The notes: generated from the letters alone by a model not told the origin. Numbered from the stretch's first letter, positions 45,220 to 54,502 are shown. The stretch is 64,000 nt of DNA from an uncultured Phycisphaerales bacterium (GCA_903871935.1 CAIQIQ010000062.1:1-64000); one strand, 5' to 3'. Numbers and translations: made by a program.

Positions 45220-46716
45220 ATGGAACCGATTCGCTTTCTCTCGGCCGCCGACATGATGAAGATCCACAACACCGCCAAGCGCGTGCTGGAACGCACGGGC
45301 ATGGAGGTGGAGAGTCCGCAGGCGCGGGAGTATCTCCGCAAAGCCGGCTGCCATGTGGACCATGACACCAGGCGAGTGCGCTTTCCCGAGTCCGTGGTTG
45401 AGCAGAGCGTGGCAACCATGCGACGGCAATATGCCGACCCCAATCGTCTGGCCAAGCGCATGAGCGTGCGCTACTCGCAGATACGCTTTTGCAGCCAGAA
45501 GTTGGGCGTTCATCCCGATTTCTCCCTCAACACCGGCGGCTTTTGCGTCTTTACCACCGGGCTGGAAGGCAAGAAACACACCGCAACTCTCGCCGACACC
45601 CGCGCCTCGATCCGCCTGGCCGACGCACTGCCTCAGATCACCTACCTGGGCCTGCCCTGTGCCGCTCAGGATATCCCCGTGAACCTCCGGCCGGTGATGA
45701 TGGCCGCCGAACTGGCCAAAGCCACCGATAAGCTCGGCGGAATCGAAGTCTTCAACCTGCGCGACCTCGACTGGGTAACGCACATCGCCGAAATCGTCGC
45801 CGGCGGCAAAGAGCAGCTTCGCCGCAACCCCGTCCTGATCGGCTATGGCGAAGCGCGCACTCCGCTGTGCCTCGACGAGGTGATGTCCGACATCTTCATC
45901 GAATATATCCGCCGGGGCCTGCCGCAATCGCTGGACACCATGCCCTGCACGGGCACAACCGCCCCGGGAACACTCGCCGGCACGCTGGCACTTGGCTGTG
46001 CTGAGACCCTGGCCGGCCTTTGCCTTGGCTATGCCGTCGACCCCGATGCCTGTCTCACCGTCGACTTCACTCCCAGTTTCGCCGATTCGCGCACCATGGC
46101 CTTCAGCTATGGCAGCATCTTCCGCCAGCGATGGATCGCCTGCCGCGTGCAGATGATCAGCGAGTTTTACGGCTGCCCCAGCGGTGTCCACGGCTCCAAG
46201 ACCGACTCCTGCTACAGCGATATCCAGGCCGGCGTCGAAAAAGCCATGTCCATGGTCTTCCCCGTCCTCGCCGGCGCCATCGGCATCGGCACGGCCGGCC
46301 ACGTCGAAAACGCCCTCACCTTCTCTCCTCTGCAGCTTGTCATCGACGCCCAGATCGCCGAGCAACTGCGCTGTGTCCTGCGCACTGTCGAGGTCAACGA
46401 TGACGCACTGGCCGCCGATGTCATCGACCGCATCGGCCCCGGCGGCAACTTCCTCATGGACGACCACACCCTCGACCACCTGCCCCATGAACTCACCAGC
46501 AGTGAACTATTCAACTGCCTGAGTTGGGACACAGCCCACGGACCCGACCACGTCAGCATCGTCGAACAGGCCCGCGCCAAGGCGGCCAAACTGATGAGCC
46601 AGTCCGCCCGCTCGGTGCTCTCCGCTTCACAGATCTCCGCCATCGACCATATCGTCCGCGACGCCGCCGGCCAGTTGGGCCATACCGAAATCGCCCGGCG
46701 CTATCCCAACCTCTGA
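45220..46716 (+). CDS. Trimethylamine-methyltransferase (MttB) family protein, without pyrrolysine
   Basis: A 498-residue MttB-superfamily protein with no in-frame stop that could encode pyrrolysine, so it belongs to the non-Pyl branch. Members transfer methyl groups from quaternary amines such as glycine betaine, carnitine or proline betaine to a corrinoid protein. No corrinoid protein or corrinoid methyltransferase gene is nearby. MttB-like segments include SLNTGGFCVF near residue 100 and CTGTTAPGTLAGTLALGCAE near residue 245. Substrate and partner are unassigned. It starts four bases after the hydrolase stop. Confidence 0.83.
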   Translation: MEPIRFLSAADMMKIHNTAKRVLERTGMEVESPQAREYLRKAGCHVDHDTRRVRFPESVVEQSVATMRRQYADPNRLAKRMSVRYSQIRFCSQKLGVHPDFSLNTGGFCVFTTGLEGKKHTATLADTRASIRLADALPQITYLGLPCAAQDIPVNLRPVMMAAELAKATDKLGGIEVFNLRDLDWVTHIAEIVAGGKEQLRRNPVLIGYGEARTPLCLDEVMSDIFIEYIRRGLPQSLDTMPCTGTTAPGTLAGTLALGCAETLAGLCLGYAVDPDACLTVDFTPSFADSRTMAFSYGSIFRQRWIACRVQMISEFYGCPSGVHGSKTDSCYSDIQAGVEKAMSMVFPVLAGAIGIGTAGHVENALTFSPLQLVIDAQIAEQLRCVLRTVEVNDDALAADVIDRIGPGGNFLMDDHTLDHLPHELTSSELFNCLSWDTAHGPDHVSIVEQARAKAAKLMSQSARSVLSASQISAIDHIVRDAAGQLGHTEIARRYPNL

Positions 46717-46724
46717 TCTGCCTC

Positions 46725-48584
46725 CTACCCCAGCCGCCCATACTGCTCCGCCACCGGCGCAGTCGTATACGGCCGGTCATCCGTCCGAAACGGCATCATC
46801 GGCAGCCCCTCCGCGTTGAACAGATTCCCCACTGGACAATCCGACCAGTTATAGCGCACCTGCTCAATCCGCCCCACCGCATCACAGCTCAACACCACCG
46901 TATTTCCCTGCACCTCCGCCTTCGCCCAATGGAACTCCCCTTGCGCACCGGCCACCGCAAACCCCTTGGCCTCTTCCCCCACCACATGCAGCCCCTCCGC
47001 ATGCTTAAAGTGCAGCACCGCACTCTGCCCGTGCTCCTCCATCGTCGTCAGCACCGGCCCGGTCCACTCGCACTTCTGGCCGTAACACCGCCCCAGGGCG
47101 GCCGCCGCCAACCGCTCCCCCACATCCTTCTTATTCTTCGGGTGTATATCCCCAGGGTCTCCAAGATCGATCGCACTCGCCGCCGCCGTCCGCGGCAACG
47201 TTAGCGTCGCTACCTGCGCATCGCGCAGCTCGGCAATCTTGCTCTCGCCCGGCTTGTCGACGAGCCCGTTGTACCCCGCCAGCAGCACAAACAGGAACCA
47301 GAACTCGTCGCCCCAGGCCTCGCGCCACGAGCGGATCATCGCCGGGAATAGCGTCCGATACTCAAACGCCCGGCTGACATTCCCCTCCCCTTGATACCAG
47401 ATCGCTCCTGCCAGCGCAAATGGCGCCAGCGGATGGATCATCCCGTTGTACAGGCTCATGGCATTAAGCGCATTCATCGGCGCCCGGATCGGCAACGCCA
47501 GCTCCACCCGATACACCCACTCCCCCGCAAGCTCGATCCGCTGCCCCTCATCGTCCTGCAGCGCCACAAACATTTTCTGTGCATTGCCCAGCATCCCCCC
47601 CTCAAGACCCCAGTGATCAAAAACCCGAACGGCAATGACATTCTTCCCCGCCTTCACCAGGTCACCCGGCAAAGTGTACCGTCGCGGCAGACTCCAGAAT
47701 GAAGGCGTCTCCAGCCCCGTACTGCCAACCTTCACGCCATTGAAAAACGTCTGATCAAAATCATCGATAACATCCAGCGACAGCACCAGCGATTTCCCCG
47801 CCCATCGCTCCGGGACATCGATCGTCTTACGGAACCACACCGCGCCATTGATCTCCAACCCCCCGCTCTTGAGCGTCTGCGGAATCGCCATCGTCTTCCA
47901 CTCGCTCTCATCAAGCTGCGCCTCAGACCAACTCGCCGCTTCGGGCGCAATCCCCGCATCCACGTACGGCACCGGGATCTCGGCCACATCCACAAGATGT
48001 GCCAGATCCGGATCGGCTTCCAGCGCCTGTCTGCTTGTCCAATTCTCGGCCGTCGTACCGCCCACCGCGCAAAAAATCAGACCCACCGGCACGCTCAGGC
48101 TTTGATGCAGGCGCTTGCCAAAGTGATACCCAACCCCCGAAAACACCGCCGCCGACTCCGGCGTGCAACACTTCCATTGGCCCAAGACCTTGGACTGCGG
48201 CTGATTCGCCGTCGTCCCCTGGATCGTCATCAGTCGCAGCTTGCTGTGCCGCGCCTGGGCAATCTCATCCTCCGCGCCCGTGCTGTCGCGCAAAAGGAAT
48301 GCCATATTCGACTGCCCCGAGCACAGCCAGACCTCGCCCACCAGGACATCGCTCACCGTGATCGTTTCCTCACCCACCTGGAAAACCAGGTCAAACGGCC
48401 CGCCCGGCGAGCCGCTGGCAATCCGCACCGAGAACCGCCCATCCGCTTCCGCTGTCGCGCTGGCCGACTGGTCGCGAAACAGCACCGTCACCCGCTGCCC
48501 TGCCTCCGCCCACCCCCAAACCGACATGGTGCGCGAGTGCTGAAGAACGGCATGATTGGCAAAGACGCAGGGCAGTTTGAGCAT
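46725..48584 (-). CDS. Sialate O-acetylesterase family protein, larger copy
   Basis: A 619-residue protein starting at the ATG at 48584 with GAGGA upstream; an in-frame TTG is six bases earlier. It has the SASA motifs CSGQSNMAF near residue 90 and IWYQGEGN near residue 396. A galactose-binding-like beta domain is inserted (residues 225-340). No signal peptide is visible. It is convergent with the MttB-like gene. It is a paralogue of the secreted protein at 10496 but longer and probably cytoplasmic. Confidence 0.88.
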   Translation of the reverse strand: MLKLPCVFANHAVLQHSRTMSVWGWAEAGQRVTVLFRDQSASATAEADGRFSVRIASGSPGGPFDLVFQVGEETITVSDVLVGEVWLCSGQSNMAFLLRDSTGAEDEIAQARHSKLRLMTIQGTTANQPQSKVLGQWKCCTPESAAVFSGVGYHFGKRLHQSLSVPVGLIFCAVGGTTAENWTSRQALEADPDLAHLVDVAEIPVPYVDAGIAPEAASWSEAQLDESEWKTMAIPQTLKSGGLEINGAVWFRKTIDVPERWAGKSLVLSLDVIDDFDQTFFNGVKVGSTGLETPSFWSLPRRYTLPGDLVKAGKNVIAVRVFDHWGLEGGMLGNAQKMFVALQDDEGQRIELAGEWVYRVELALPIRAPMNALNAMSLYNGMIHPLAPFALAGAIWYQGEGNVSRAFEYRTLFPAMIRSWREAWGDEFWFLFVLLAGYNGLVDKPGESKIAELRDAQVATLTLPRTAAASAIDLGDPGDIHPKNKKDVGERLAAAALGRCYGQKCEWTGPVLTTMEEHGQSAVLHFKHAEGLHVVGEEAKGFAVAGAQGEFHWAKAEVQGNTVVLSCDAVGRIEQVRYNWSDCPVGNLFNAEGLPMMPFRTDDRPYTTAPVAEQYGRLG

Positions 48585-48664
48585 GGGCAATGATCCTCAT
48601 TCAGGGACAAACCCAAAGGTATCACCCCATGCGCTTCGCAGCAACGGACGTACTGCCGCAACCC

Positions 48665-49273
48665 TTAGCGCATCACTCGTTTACGGAACTCTTCCACCGG
48701 GAAGCGTTTGCCGATCCCCACCGGCGAATCTCCCACATTCATCCAGAACACGCCCTGCCCCGGTATGCGGTGCTGAGCCTGCAGTGAATTGACCAGTTCC
48801 GCCAGACGTTGCACTTGCCCATACGCAGGCTGGCCGCGGTCAAAATCGCCGACCAGGCAGATACTGATGCAGTCGGCCGGGAGCGACTTGGCCCCGCGCG
48901 GCGGCAATGCCGCGACTTGGGATTTCCAGCGCGGGCTGATCAGCACCTCGCACTCGCCATTGGGCGCTGTGGTGATCATGAAATGATCCGTGATCTCATC
49001 ACCCGCGATCATTGACGTGTCGCCGGCGGTCTTGCTCTGGCGAACGTAGATCGATTTCCAGGCCTTTTGCGCATTGAGCACCGGCGTCGCCTGCGCGATC
49101 GGCTGCGTTGAGAATAGACGTTCGGGCGCGGACACCGGCGGAGGTGAGAGCACCTTGAGCCCCAAACCGGTCAATGTCAGTGATCCCGCCAACGCAGCGA
49201 GCACAAAGAAGTTGCGCCGGGAGTCTGATGCCGTGGATCTGGACGATGGGATTGATGCAGCTTTGCCCGCCAT
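48665..49273 (-). CDS. Membrane-anchored amidase-like (PGRP-fold) protein, catalytic residues missing
   Basis: A 202-residue protein with a membrane/TAT-like N-terminus (SRRNFFVLAALAGSLTL near residue 19) and then an Amidase_2/PGRP-like domain. The family segment around W-x-x-I-x-x-H-H-S appears as WKSIYVRQSKT, and the final zinc histidine is replaced in HRIPGQGVFWMNVGD. The catalytic zinc ligands are therefore absent and the protein may bind rather than cut peptidoglycan. The frame extends to ATG 49339, whose extra N-terminus has CTSCGRRSR, but without a ribosome site. I chose the ATG at 49273. Confidence 0.6.
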   Translation of the reverse strand: MAGKAASIPSSRSTASDSRRNFFVLAALAGSLTLTGLGLKVLSPPPVSAPERLFSTQPIAQATPVLNAQKAWKSIYVRQSKTAGDTSMIAGDEITDHFMITTAPNGECEVLISPRWKSQVAALPPRGAKSLPADCISICLVGDFDRGQPAYGQVQRLAELVNSLQAQHRIPGQGVFWMNVGDSPVGIGKRFPVEEFRKRVMR

Positions 49274-49440
49274 GGCAGCTCTGCTCCGGCGGCCGCAACT
49301 AGTGCATCTGTCCGACTTCACACATCCGGCACTACCCATCCATGAGCACTACCGAAGAGGACATGGCCACCTATACAAATCCGAATTTACAGCACAGCCC
49401 GCCACGATGCAATGGAAACTCCGCCGATTTCCCAAAGCGA

Positions 49441-49863
49441 CTACTTCCCGCCCGCACCCGCGCCCGCCATCGCCGCCTTCTTCTTCTTCAGATCGGCAAC
49501 CGCCGCTTTGATCGCCTCCTCCGCCAGCACCGAGCAATGCATCTTTACCGGCGGCAATGCTAATTCCCCGGCAATCTCCGTATTGCGGATCGCCAACGCC
49601 TGATCCACCGTCCGCCCCTTGACCCATTCTGTCGCCAGCGACGATGCGGCGATCGCCGACCCGCAGCCGTACGTCTTGAACTTCGCATCGACGATATTGC
49701 CCGCCGTATCCACCCGAATCTGCAGTTTCATCACATCGCCGCACTCCGGAGCACCGACAATACCGGTGCCAACGGCCGGATCGGCCTTGTCCATCGAACC
49801 AACGTTGCGCGGGTTGTTGAAATGATCCACAACCTTATCGCTATAGCTGCCAGTATCCGCCAT
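49441..49863 (-). CDS. iscU: IscU/NifU-type iron-sulfur scaffold
   Basis: A 140-residue scaffold protein from the ATG at 49863; the frame to 49929 is longer. The three cluster-ligand cysteines are in GAPECGDVMK (near residue 40), TYGCGSAIAASS (near residue 67) and MHCSVLAEEAIKAA (near residue 107), with the conserved Asp next to the first Cys. The C-terminus is Lys/Ala-rich. No iscS or cysteine desulfurase gene is adjacent, so assembly partners must be elsewhere. It is divergent from the PhyH gene. Confidence 0.9.
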   Translation of the reverse strand: MADTGSYSDKVVDHFNNPRNVGSMDKADPAVGTGIVGAPECGDVMKLQIRVDTAGNIVDAKFKTYGCGSAIAASSLATEWVKGRTVDQALAIRNTEIAGELALPPVKMHCSVLAEEAIKAAVADLKKKKAAMAGAGAGGK

Positions 49864-49966
49864 GAGTGATGATAGACGTACCGGCAATATGTCAGTTCTG
49901 CAAGCATACTGCTGGCCTGGGTTCAGCAACCCGTCCTACCATTGCTTCGAGCCCAAGGAGGTCCGC

Positions 49967-50800
49967 GTGAGCACAACCACCGATCCTGCCACACTGCGTG
50001 ACGAACTCGACCGCCCGTTTTCCCTCTCTCCCGATCAGATCCAGTTCTTCCGAACCAACGGCTACATCAAACTCAAACAGGTCCTTTCGCCCGAACTGCT
50101 CGAGTATTACGGCACCGAGATCACCAACCAGGTAATCCAGCTCAATACGCTCAAGAAGCCGATGAGCCAGCGGAACACCTACGAGCGCGCCTTCCTGCAG
50201 ATCACCAACCTCTGGACGAAAAGCTCCATTGTCCGGGAATTTGTCTTCTCCAAACGCCTTGCCCGCGTCGCCACCGAGCTGATGGGCACGCGCGGCGTGC
50301 GTCTCTACCACGACCAGGCCCTCTACAAGGAAGCTTCCGGTGGAATCACTCCCTGGCACGCCGACCAATACTACTGGCCACTCTCGAATGCTAACACCTG
50401 CACCGTCTGGGTACCCCTGCAACAAACGCCCCGGGAGATGGGCCCACTGGCATTTGCCGTTGGTTCGCAGCATTTCACCTTCGGCCGCGACCTGGTGATC
50501 TCCGACGAGAGCGAAGAAAAGCTTCAAGCCGCCCTGAAACAGCAAAACTTCCCCCACGAAGAGTCCCCCTTCGATCTCGGCGAGGTCTCCTATCACTATG
50601 GCTGGACCTATCACCACGCCGGTCCGAACACCTCAGGGACAGCGCGCAGGGTAATGACCGTCATCTATATGGACAGCGACATGCGTCTGGTCGCCCCACA
50701 GAACAACGCCCAGGAGAACGACCGCAAAGCATGGATGCCCGACACTCCCGTCGGAGACATCATCGATGCGCCGTTGACACCCATCTTGTGGCACGAGTGA
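49967..50800 (+). CDS. Phytanoyl-CoA dioxygenase family protein (PhyH)
   Basis: A 277-residue Fe(II)/2-oxoglutarate dioxygenase. The GTG at 49967 is chosen because a perfect AAGGAGGT precedes it; an ATG at 49862 also opens the frame but its extension is unlike PhyH. The iron motif H-x-D is PWHADQYYWP near residue 126, and the distal His is in HHAGPN near residue 217 with a following Arg. Family members hydroxylate small molecules; the substrate is unknown. It lies nine bases before the DUF485-ActP pair and may share their transcript. Confidence 0.88.
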   Translation: MSTTTDPATLRDELDRPFSLSPDQIQFFRTNGYIKLKQVLSPELLEYYGTEITNQVIQLNTLKKPMSQRNTYERAFLQITNLWTKSSIVREFVFSKRLARVATELMGTRGVRLYHDQALYKEASGGITPWHADQYYWPLSNANTCTVWVPLQQTPREMGPLAFAVGSQHFTFGRDLVISDESEEKLQAALKQQNFPHEESPFDLGEVSYHYGWTYHHAGPNTSGTARRVMTVIYMDSDMRLVAPQNNAQENDRKAWMPDTPVGDIIDAPLTPILWHE

Positions 50801-50808
50801 GTTAACCT

Positions 50809-51093
50809 ATGAGCCAACCACCTCCCGCCGATGTCAGCCCGGGTAGTGCCCGCACTGCCCACCACGCCCGCATTGGCATCGTGTTGTTCGCGATCTATGT
50901 CGTCCTCTACGCCGGCTTCATGTTTCTCGCGGCGTTCCGGCCAGAGTTGATGGATACTCCCACGCCGTTTGGTTCAGTGAACCTCGCCATCATGTATGGC
51001 ATGGGCCTGATCCTCGCAGCGCTGGTGCTCGCGGTCGTCTACATCTTCCTGTGTCGCATGGAGTCGCGGGAGCCGCGGGAGCCCAAACCATGA
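50809..51093 (+). CDS. DUF485 membrane protein
   Basis: A 94-residue protein with two membrane helices separated by a short polar loop, the DUF485 layout. Such proteins are encoded immediately before acetate/cation symporters (yjcH-actP), and that is true here. The ATGA overlap with the symporter gene shows translational coupling. Confidence 0.9.
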   Translation: MSQPPPADVSPGSARTAHHARIGIVLFAIYVVLYAGFMFLAAFRPELMDTPTPFGSVNLAIMYGMGLILAALVLAVVYIFLCRMESREPREPKP

Positions 51094-52982
51094 TCTACTC
51101 CACCTCGCCCGGCGCTATCGCCATCTTCGCATTCTTCGTCCTGAGCGTGCTCGCGCTGTCGTTCTTCCTGGGCAAACGTGCCCGATCGGTCTCCGGCTAC
51201 TTCGCCGCTCATGGACAGATTCCCTGGGCCGTCAACGGCATTGCCTTCGCCGGAGACTATCTGTCGGCCGCCTCCTTCCTGGGGATCTGCGGGTTGATCG
51301 CGTTTTACGGCTACGATGGTTTCCTCTATTCCATCGGCTATCTGGCCGGCTGGATCGTCGCCCTGTTCGTCATCGCCGAACCGATCAAGCGGCTAGGCAA
51401 ATACACCTTCGCCGATGCCCTCGATGCGAAATTCAACTCTCGCGGTATAAAACTCACGGCCGCGATTTCGACCCTGATCGTCTCAGTCTTCTACCTCATC
51501 CCGCAGATGGTCGGCGCTGGCGCCCTGATCACGCCGCTGCTTGGTCTGCCGCATTGGATGGGCGTGATCATGGTAGGCGTCACCGTCACCTTGATCGTTG
51601 TGACGGCCGGCATGGTCTCGACCACCTGGGTGCAGTTCATCAAGGGCTCGCTGCTCGTGCTCTTCTGCGCGGTGCTCACGCTGATGATCCTGAACCGCGG
51701 ATTCCACACCACCGCCACGAACAACGACCCGGCCAATCGCCCCTTCCGCATCCTCAGCGAAGCCGAGGTCCTGGCCACCGGCGAACCGGTGGCCGCGCTG
51801 GGCGAGTGGGCCGGCCGGCCGTATATCCGCATGCACAGCCCCGATGGCACCATCACCGCCTGGCGGAAGATAGTCGGCCCGTCGGGCAAGTACTCTGAGG
51901 CCCAGATGCTGGTCAACACTGCCAAAGGTGTGCTGGTCAACGGCAAGCCGCAGACCCTGGACAACGACCTCCACTCCGTTGGCACCCTTGCATCACTGCC
52001 GGATGGCAAGACTGATACCGGCCCGCTTGGCCCGCTGAGTTTTCTGCACACGCTCAATGAATCCACCGTCGTTACCTGGACGAAAGAGACCATCAAAGAT
52101 GCCGACGGCAGCACGACGACCGTCTTCTACCAGGTCCCACGCAAGGGCTCCGATCTGCTCACCCCCGGCGCTTCGCCGACCTTCAGCGGTGTCCGCTCCA
52201 AAGACCCGTGGAAGAAACTCGACTTTCTCTCACTGATGCTGGCACTTTTCGCCGGCACCGCATCGCTGCCGCATATCCTGATCCGCTACTACACCGTGAA
52301 GGATGCGGCCGCCGCCCGCAAGTCGACCCTGATGGGCATCGCCGCCATCGGTTTCTTCTATATCCTGACGCTCTACCTGGGCTTGGGCGCAATGACCTCG
52401 GGTTCACTCGACCCGGGCGACTCGAACATGTCCGCCCCGCTGCTGGCCAAGAGTTTCAACCCCACCCTCTTTGCCATCATCTCCGCGATCGCCTTCACCA
52501 CCGTGCTGGGCACGGTTTCCGGCCTGATGATGGCCGGCGCCGGCGCAGTGGCACACGACCTGATGGAGACGCTATTCAAGGTGAAGATGGACGAGCGCTC
52601 CAAGGTACGCCACGCCAAGTCGGCCGCCATCGGCCTGGGCATCGGCGCCATGGTGCTGGGCATCCTCTTCAAAAGTCTGAACGTCTCGTTCCTTGTCGGC
52701 TGGGCCTTCAACATCGCCGCCTCGGCCAATCTGCCGGCCTTGGTCATGCTGCTCTTCTGGAAGCGCACGACAGCGAAGGGCATCTCCGCCGCCGTATTCG
52801 TGGGCATGCTCTCCAGTCTCACCTGGATCCTGCTCTCCGCGCAATGCTTCAAGGATGTCTACGGCCTCGATCCCAAGAGTTCCCCCGTCCCATTCTCCCA
52901 GCCAGCGCTAGTCACGATCCCGCTGGGATTCATCGTTCTGATCGTCGTGTCACTGGTTACCTCGAAGCCGCGGGCGGAATGA
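51090..52982 (+). CDS. Acetate/cation symporter-like sodium:solute symporter (ActP family)
   Basis: A 630-residue SSS-family transporter; the ATG at 51090 overlaps the DUF485 stop. The family segments GYFAAHGQIPWAVNGIAFAG near residue 30 and the ADxLDAKF helix near residue 110 are present. Between helices six and seven it carries a hydrophilic insertion of about 130 residues (near 205-380) with repeated Gly/Pro/Thr motifs. This makes it about 80 residues longer than typical ActP (about 550). The substrate, acetate or another short carboxylate, is inferred from the partner gene. Confidence 0.87.
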   Translation: MIYSTSPGAIAIFAFFVLSVLALSFFLGKRARSVSGYFAAHGQIPWAVNGIAFAGDYLSAASFLGICGLIAFYGYDGFLYSIGYLAGWIVALFVIAEPIKRLGKYTFADALDAKFNSRGIKLTAAISTLIVSVFYLIPQMVGAGALITPLLGLPHWMGVIMVGVTVTLIVVTAGMVSTTWVQFIKGSLLVLFCAVLTLMILNRGFHTTATNNDPANRPFRILSEAEVLATGEPVAALGEWAGRPYIRMHSPDGTITAWRKIVGPSGKYSEAQMLVNTAKGVLVNGKPQTLDNDLHSVGTLASLPDGKTDTGPLGPLSFLHTLNESTVVTWTKETIKDADGSTTTVFYQVPRKGSDLLTPGASPTFSGVRSKDPWKKLDFLSLMLALFAGTASLPHILIRYYTVKDAAAARKSTLMGIAAIGFFYILTLYLGLGAMTSGSLDPGDSNMSAPLLAKSFNPTLFAIISAIAFTTVLGTVSGLMMAGAGAVAHDLMETLFKVKMDERSKVRHAKSAAIGLGIGAMVLGILFKSLNVSFLVGWAFNIAASANLPALVMLLFWKRTTAKGISAAVFVGMLSSLTWILLSAQCFKDVYGLDPKSSPVPFSQPALVTIPLGFIVLIVVSLVTSKPRAE

Positions 52983-53060
52983 AAGGCCGTGTGCGCATAA
53001 GAGTGCCATGCGGTCTCTGAGCGAAGTTCCAGTCGTCTGCACCGTTGATGCCCATCTTAA

Positions 53061-53528
53061 TCACATGAAGCGGTAGGCATCTCTCAGGTAGCAGACCCAG
53101 AGGAACAGGGCAATGTGCAGAGTCCCTGCCAGTGCAATCCAGAGCCACCTCCGCCGCATTGCCGGCAAGAGAGCGTACCAACCGAACAATAGTGGCCCAA
53201 GCACGAAGCAGACGGTGATGTTGATTGTCATCTCGAGCCATCCGGGCAATGCATGCACAATATCAGGGCAAACCTCGACAAGAACGAAAAGATGTGGGTA
53301 CACCACGGTCAGGGGAAATATCGGGCCACCTGAAATGAGGATATGGACCAGCAGTGCGGACACCGCCTCGCCACACGCCACGCCGACGCAGATTCGGACA
53401 TACATTCTGCGGCTCGCCCGTCGTGGCGACGGTTGGTAGTCGATGACAAGCCTGTCGTCGCCGTGCATTGCTGACGGGACTGTTGCATGATCCGCGGCCA
53501 TCCTGTGAATCGTCGGATCAACCTGCAT
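53061..53528 (-). CDS. Small membrane protein, unknown
   Basis: A 155-residue protein from the ATG at 53528 with AGGAG eight bases upstream; the frame to 53573 is an alternative. A polar N-terminus of about 40 residues precedes three hydrophobic helices, the last near the C-terminus. No family could be assigned. It is the first gene after the ActP operon, on the other strand, and ends 79 bases from it. Confidence 0.6.
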   Translation of the reverse strand: MQVDPTIHRMAADHATVPSAMHGDDRLVIDYQPSPRRASRRMYVRICVGVACGEAVSALLVHILISGGPIFPLTVVYPHLFVLVEVCPDIVHALPGWLEMTINITVCFVLGPLLFGWYALLPAMRRRWLWIALAGTLHIALFLWVCYLRDAYRFM

Positions 53529-53611
53529 CCTGTCTACTCCTGCATCCATTCTCACGTCACGCAATCCAGACACAAGGACATATAAGCCAGATTCGCGGCG
53601 TTGCTGCTCTG

Positions 53612-53667
53612 TCTACCAGATTCCCGTTCGGCGGCTCAAGATGCCACCCGAGGCGGGTGGCCTGCTG
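53612..53667. repeat. 56-bp inverted repeat flanking HTH gene, left arm
   Basis: Pairs with 54497-54552: 46 of 56 positions match the reverse complement and all ten differences are transitions. It contains CCGTTCGGCGG and an internal hairpin GCCACCCG-AGG-CGGGTGGC (53643-53661). The arms bracket only the 53852 gene and its promoter. Confidence 0.85.
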
Positions 53668-53761
53668 ACGCGCCACCGGGGATGGCCCATGATCCGGCCA
53701 TATCCCTAACTCCTTGCCCCTCAACTACTTCCATCCGTCCCCGAAATACGCGATATTTCAC

Positions 53762-53791
53762 TTGACATCAAATACTATAGTTGTGTATCTT
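53762..53791 (+). promoter_or_regulatory. Sigma-70-type promoter of the HTH gene
   Basis: TTGACA (53762-53767), an 18-bp spacer and TATCTT (53786-53791) lie in an AT-rich stretch inside the inverted repeats, about 60 bases before the HTH gene's ATG. This is one of the clearest promoter-like elements in the window. Confidence 0.55.
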
Positions 53792-53851
53792 ATTCGGAAA
53801 ACATTAACCTAGAATGGAACCTTAACACTTTAGCCCTATCGGGAGGAACCC

Positions 53852-54502
53852 ATGCACTCTGCTGCCGCATCCGCGTCTGTCTCTGCCGCCGCTTACGCTG
53901 CTCGCCCGGCCATCCCACCAATGTCCCAGAATGTCCCGAAACGTCCCACTTTAATTCCGCAGCCGACCGCTCAGAACCTCAACTGCGATGCCACCGACAA
54001 CGTCACCACCCGCCACCCGCACCTTGCCACCCTGACGCCAACACAGAACCAGGCCATCGACCTGCTGATCCGCGGCCATTGTGACACCTCTGTCGCCGCC
54101 AAAGTCGGCGTCGATCGCCGCACCCTCTACCGTTGGCGCAACCATCACCCCGCCTTCATCGCCGAACTGAACTTCCGCCAGCAGCAACTCCTCGCCCACT
54201 CCGCCCTGCTCTATTCCCGTTCACTGCGCCGAAGTTTCAAGGTCGTCAACAAGACGCTCAAAACTCCCGATTCCTCTGACGCCATCCGCGTCGCCCTCGC
54301 CCTGATCAACGGAACCGCCGGCCGCAAAGCCCTCAACCAGCAGATCGGCCCCACCAACCCCATCGCCGTCGTCAACGCCATGGCCGCCGAAGAAGAGCGC
54401 CTCCTCGCAGACACCAACTCCGACCCCTACGTCCACCAGGACATGGCCGACCGGCTCGCCCAACTCGACCAGTTCCTCCAAACCGAAGAAGCCCAACAGT
54501 AG
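53852..54502 (+). CDS. Helix-turn-helix protein flanked by inverted repeats
   Basis: A 216-residue protein with a strong GGGAGGA ribosome site. The N-terminus (residues 1-45) is low-complexity Ala/Ser/Pro; it includes an internal ATG (residue 24) and the 10-bp DNA array at 53922. A homeodomain-like HTH spans residues 62-97 (LTPTQNQAIDLLIRG, then VAAKVGVDRRTLYRWRNHHP). A helical region and an acidic Gln-rich tail follow. The fold is like small terminase subunits and transposase-type HTH proteins. The gene has its own promoter and sits between inverted repeats, suggesting a mobile or self-regulating unit. No transposase catalytic residues are seen. Confidence 0.8.
   Translation: MHSAAASASVSAAAYAARPAIPPMSQNVPKRPTLIPQPTAQNLNCDATDNVTTRHPHLATLTPTQNQAIDLLIRGHCDTSVAAKVGVDRRTLYRWRNHHPAFIAELNFRQQQLLAHSALLYSRSLRRSFKVVNKTLKTPDSSDAIRVALALINGTAGRKALNQQIGPTNPIAVVNAMAAEEERLLADTNSDPYVHQDMADRLAQLDQFLQTEEAQQ
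53922..53951. repeat. Phased 10-bp array inside the HTH gene
   Basis: Units TGTCCCAGAA, TGTCCCGAAA and CGTCCCACTT start at 53922, 53932 and 53942. A 10-bp period inside coding DNA changes frame with each unit, so it is not a protein repeat. It shares the CACTT ending with the arrays at 2941, 3358 and 3444. Confidence 0.7.

Noticed and set aside
45220..46716. Pyrrolysine-containing MttB
   Set aside because: There is no in-frame amber codon; the protein is read through without interruption.
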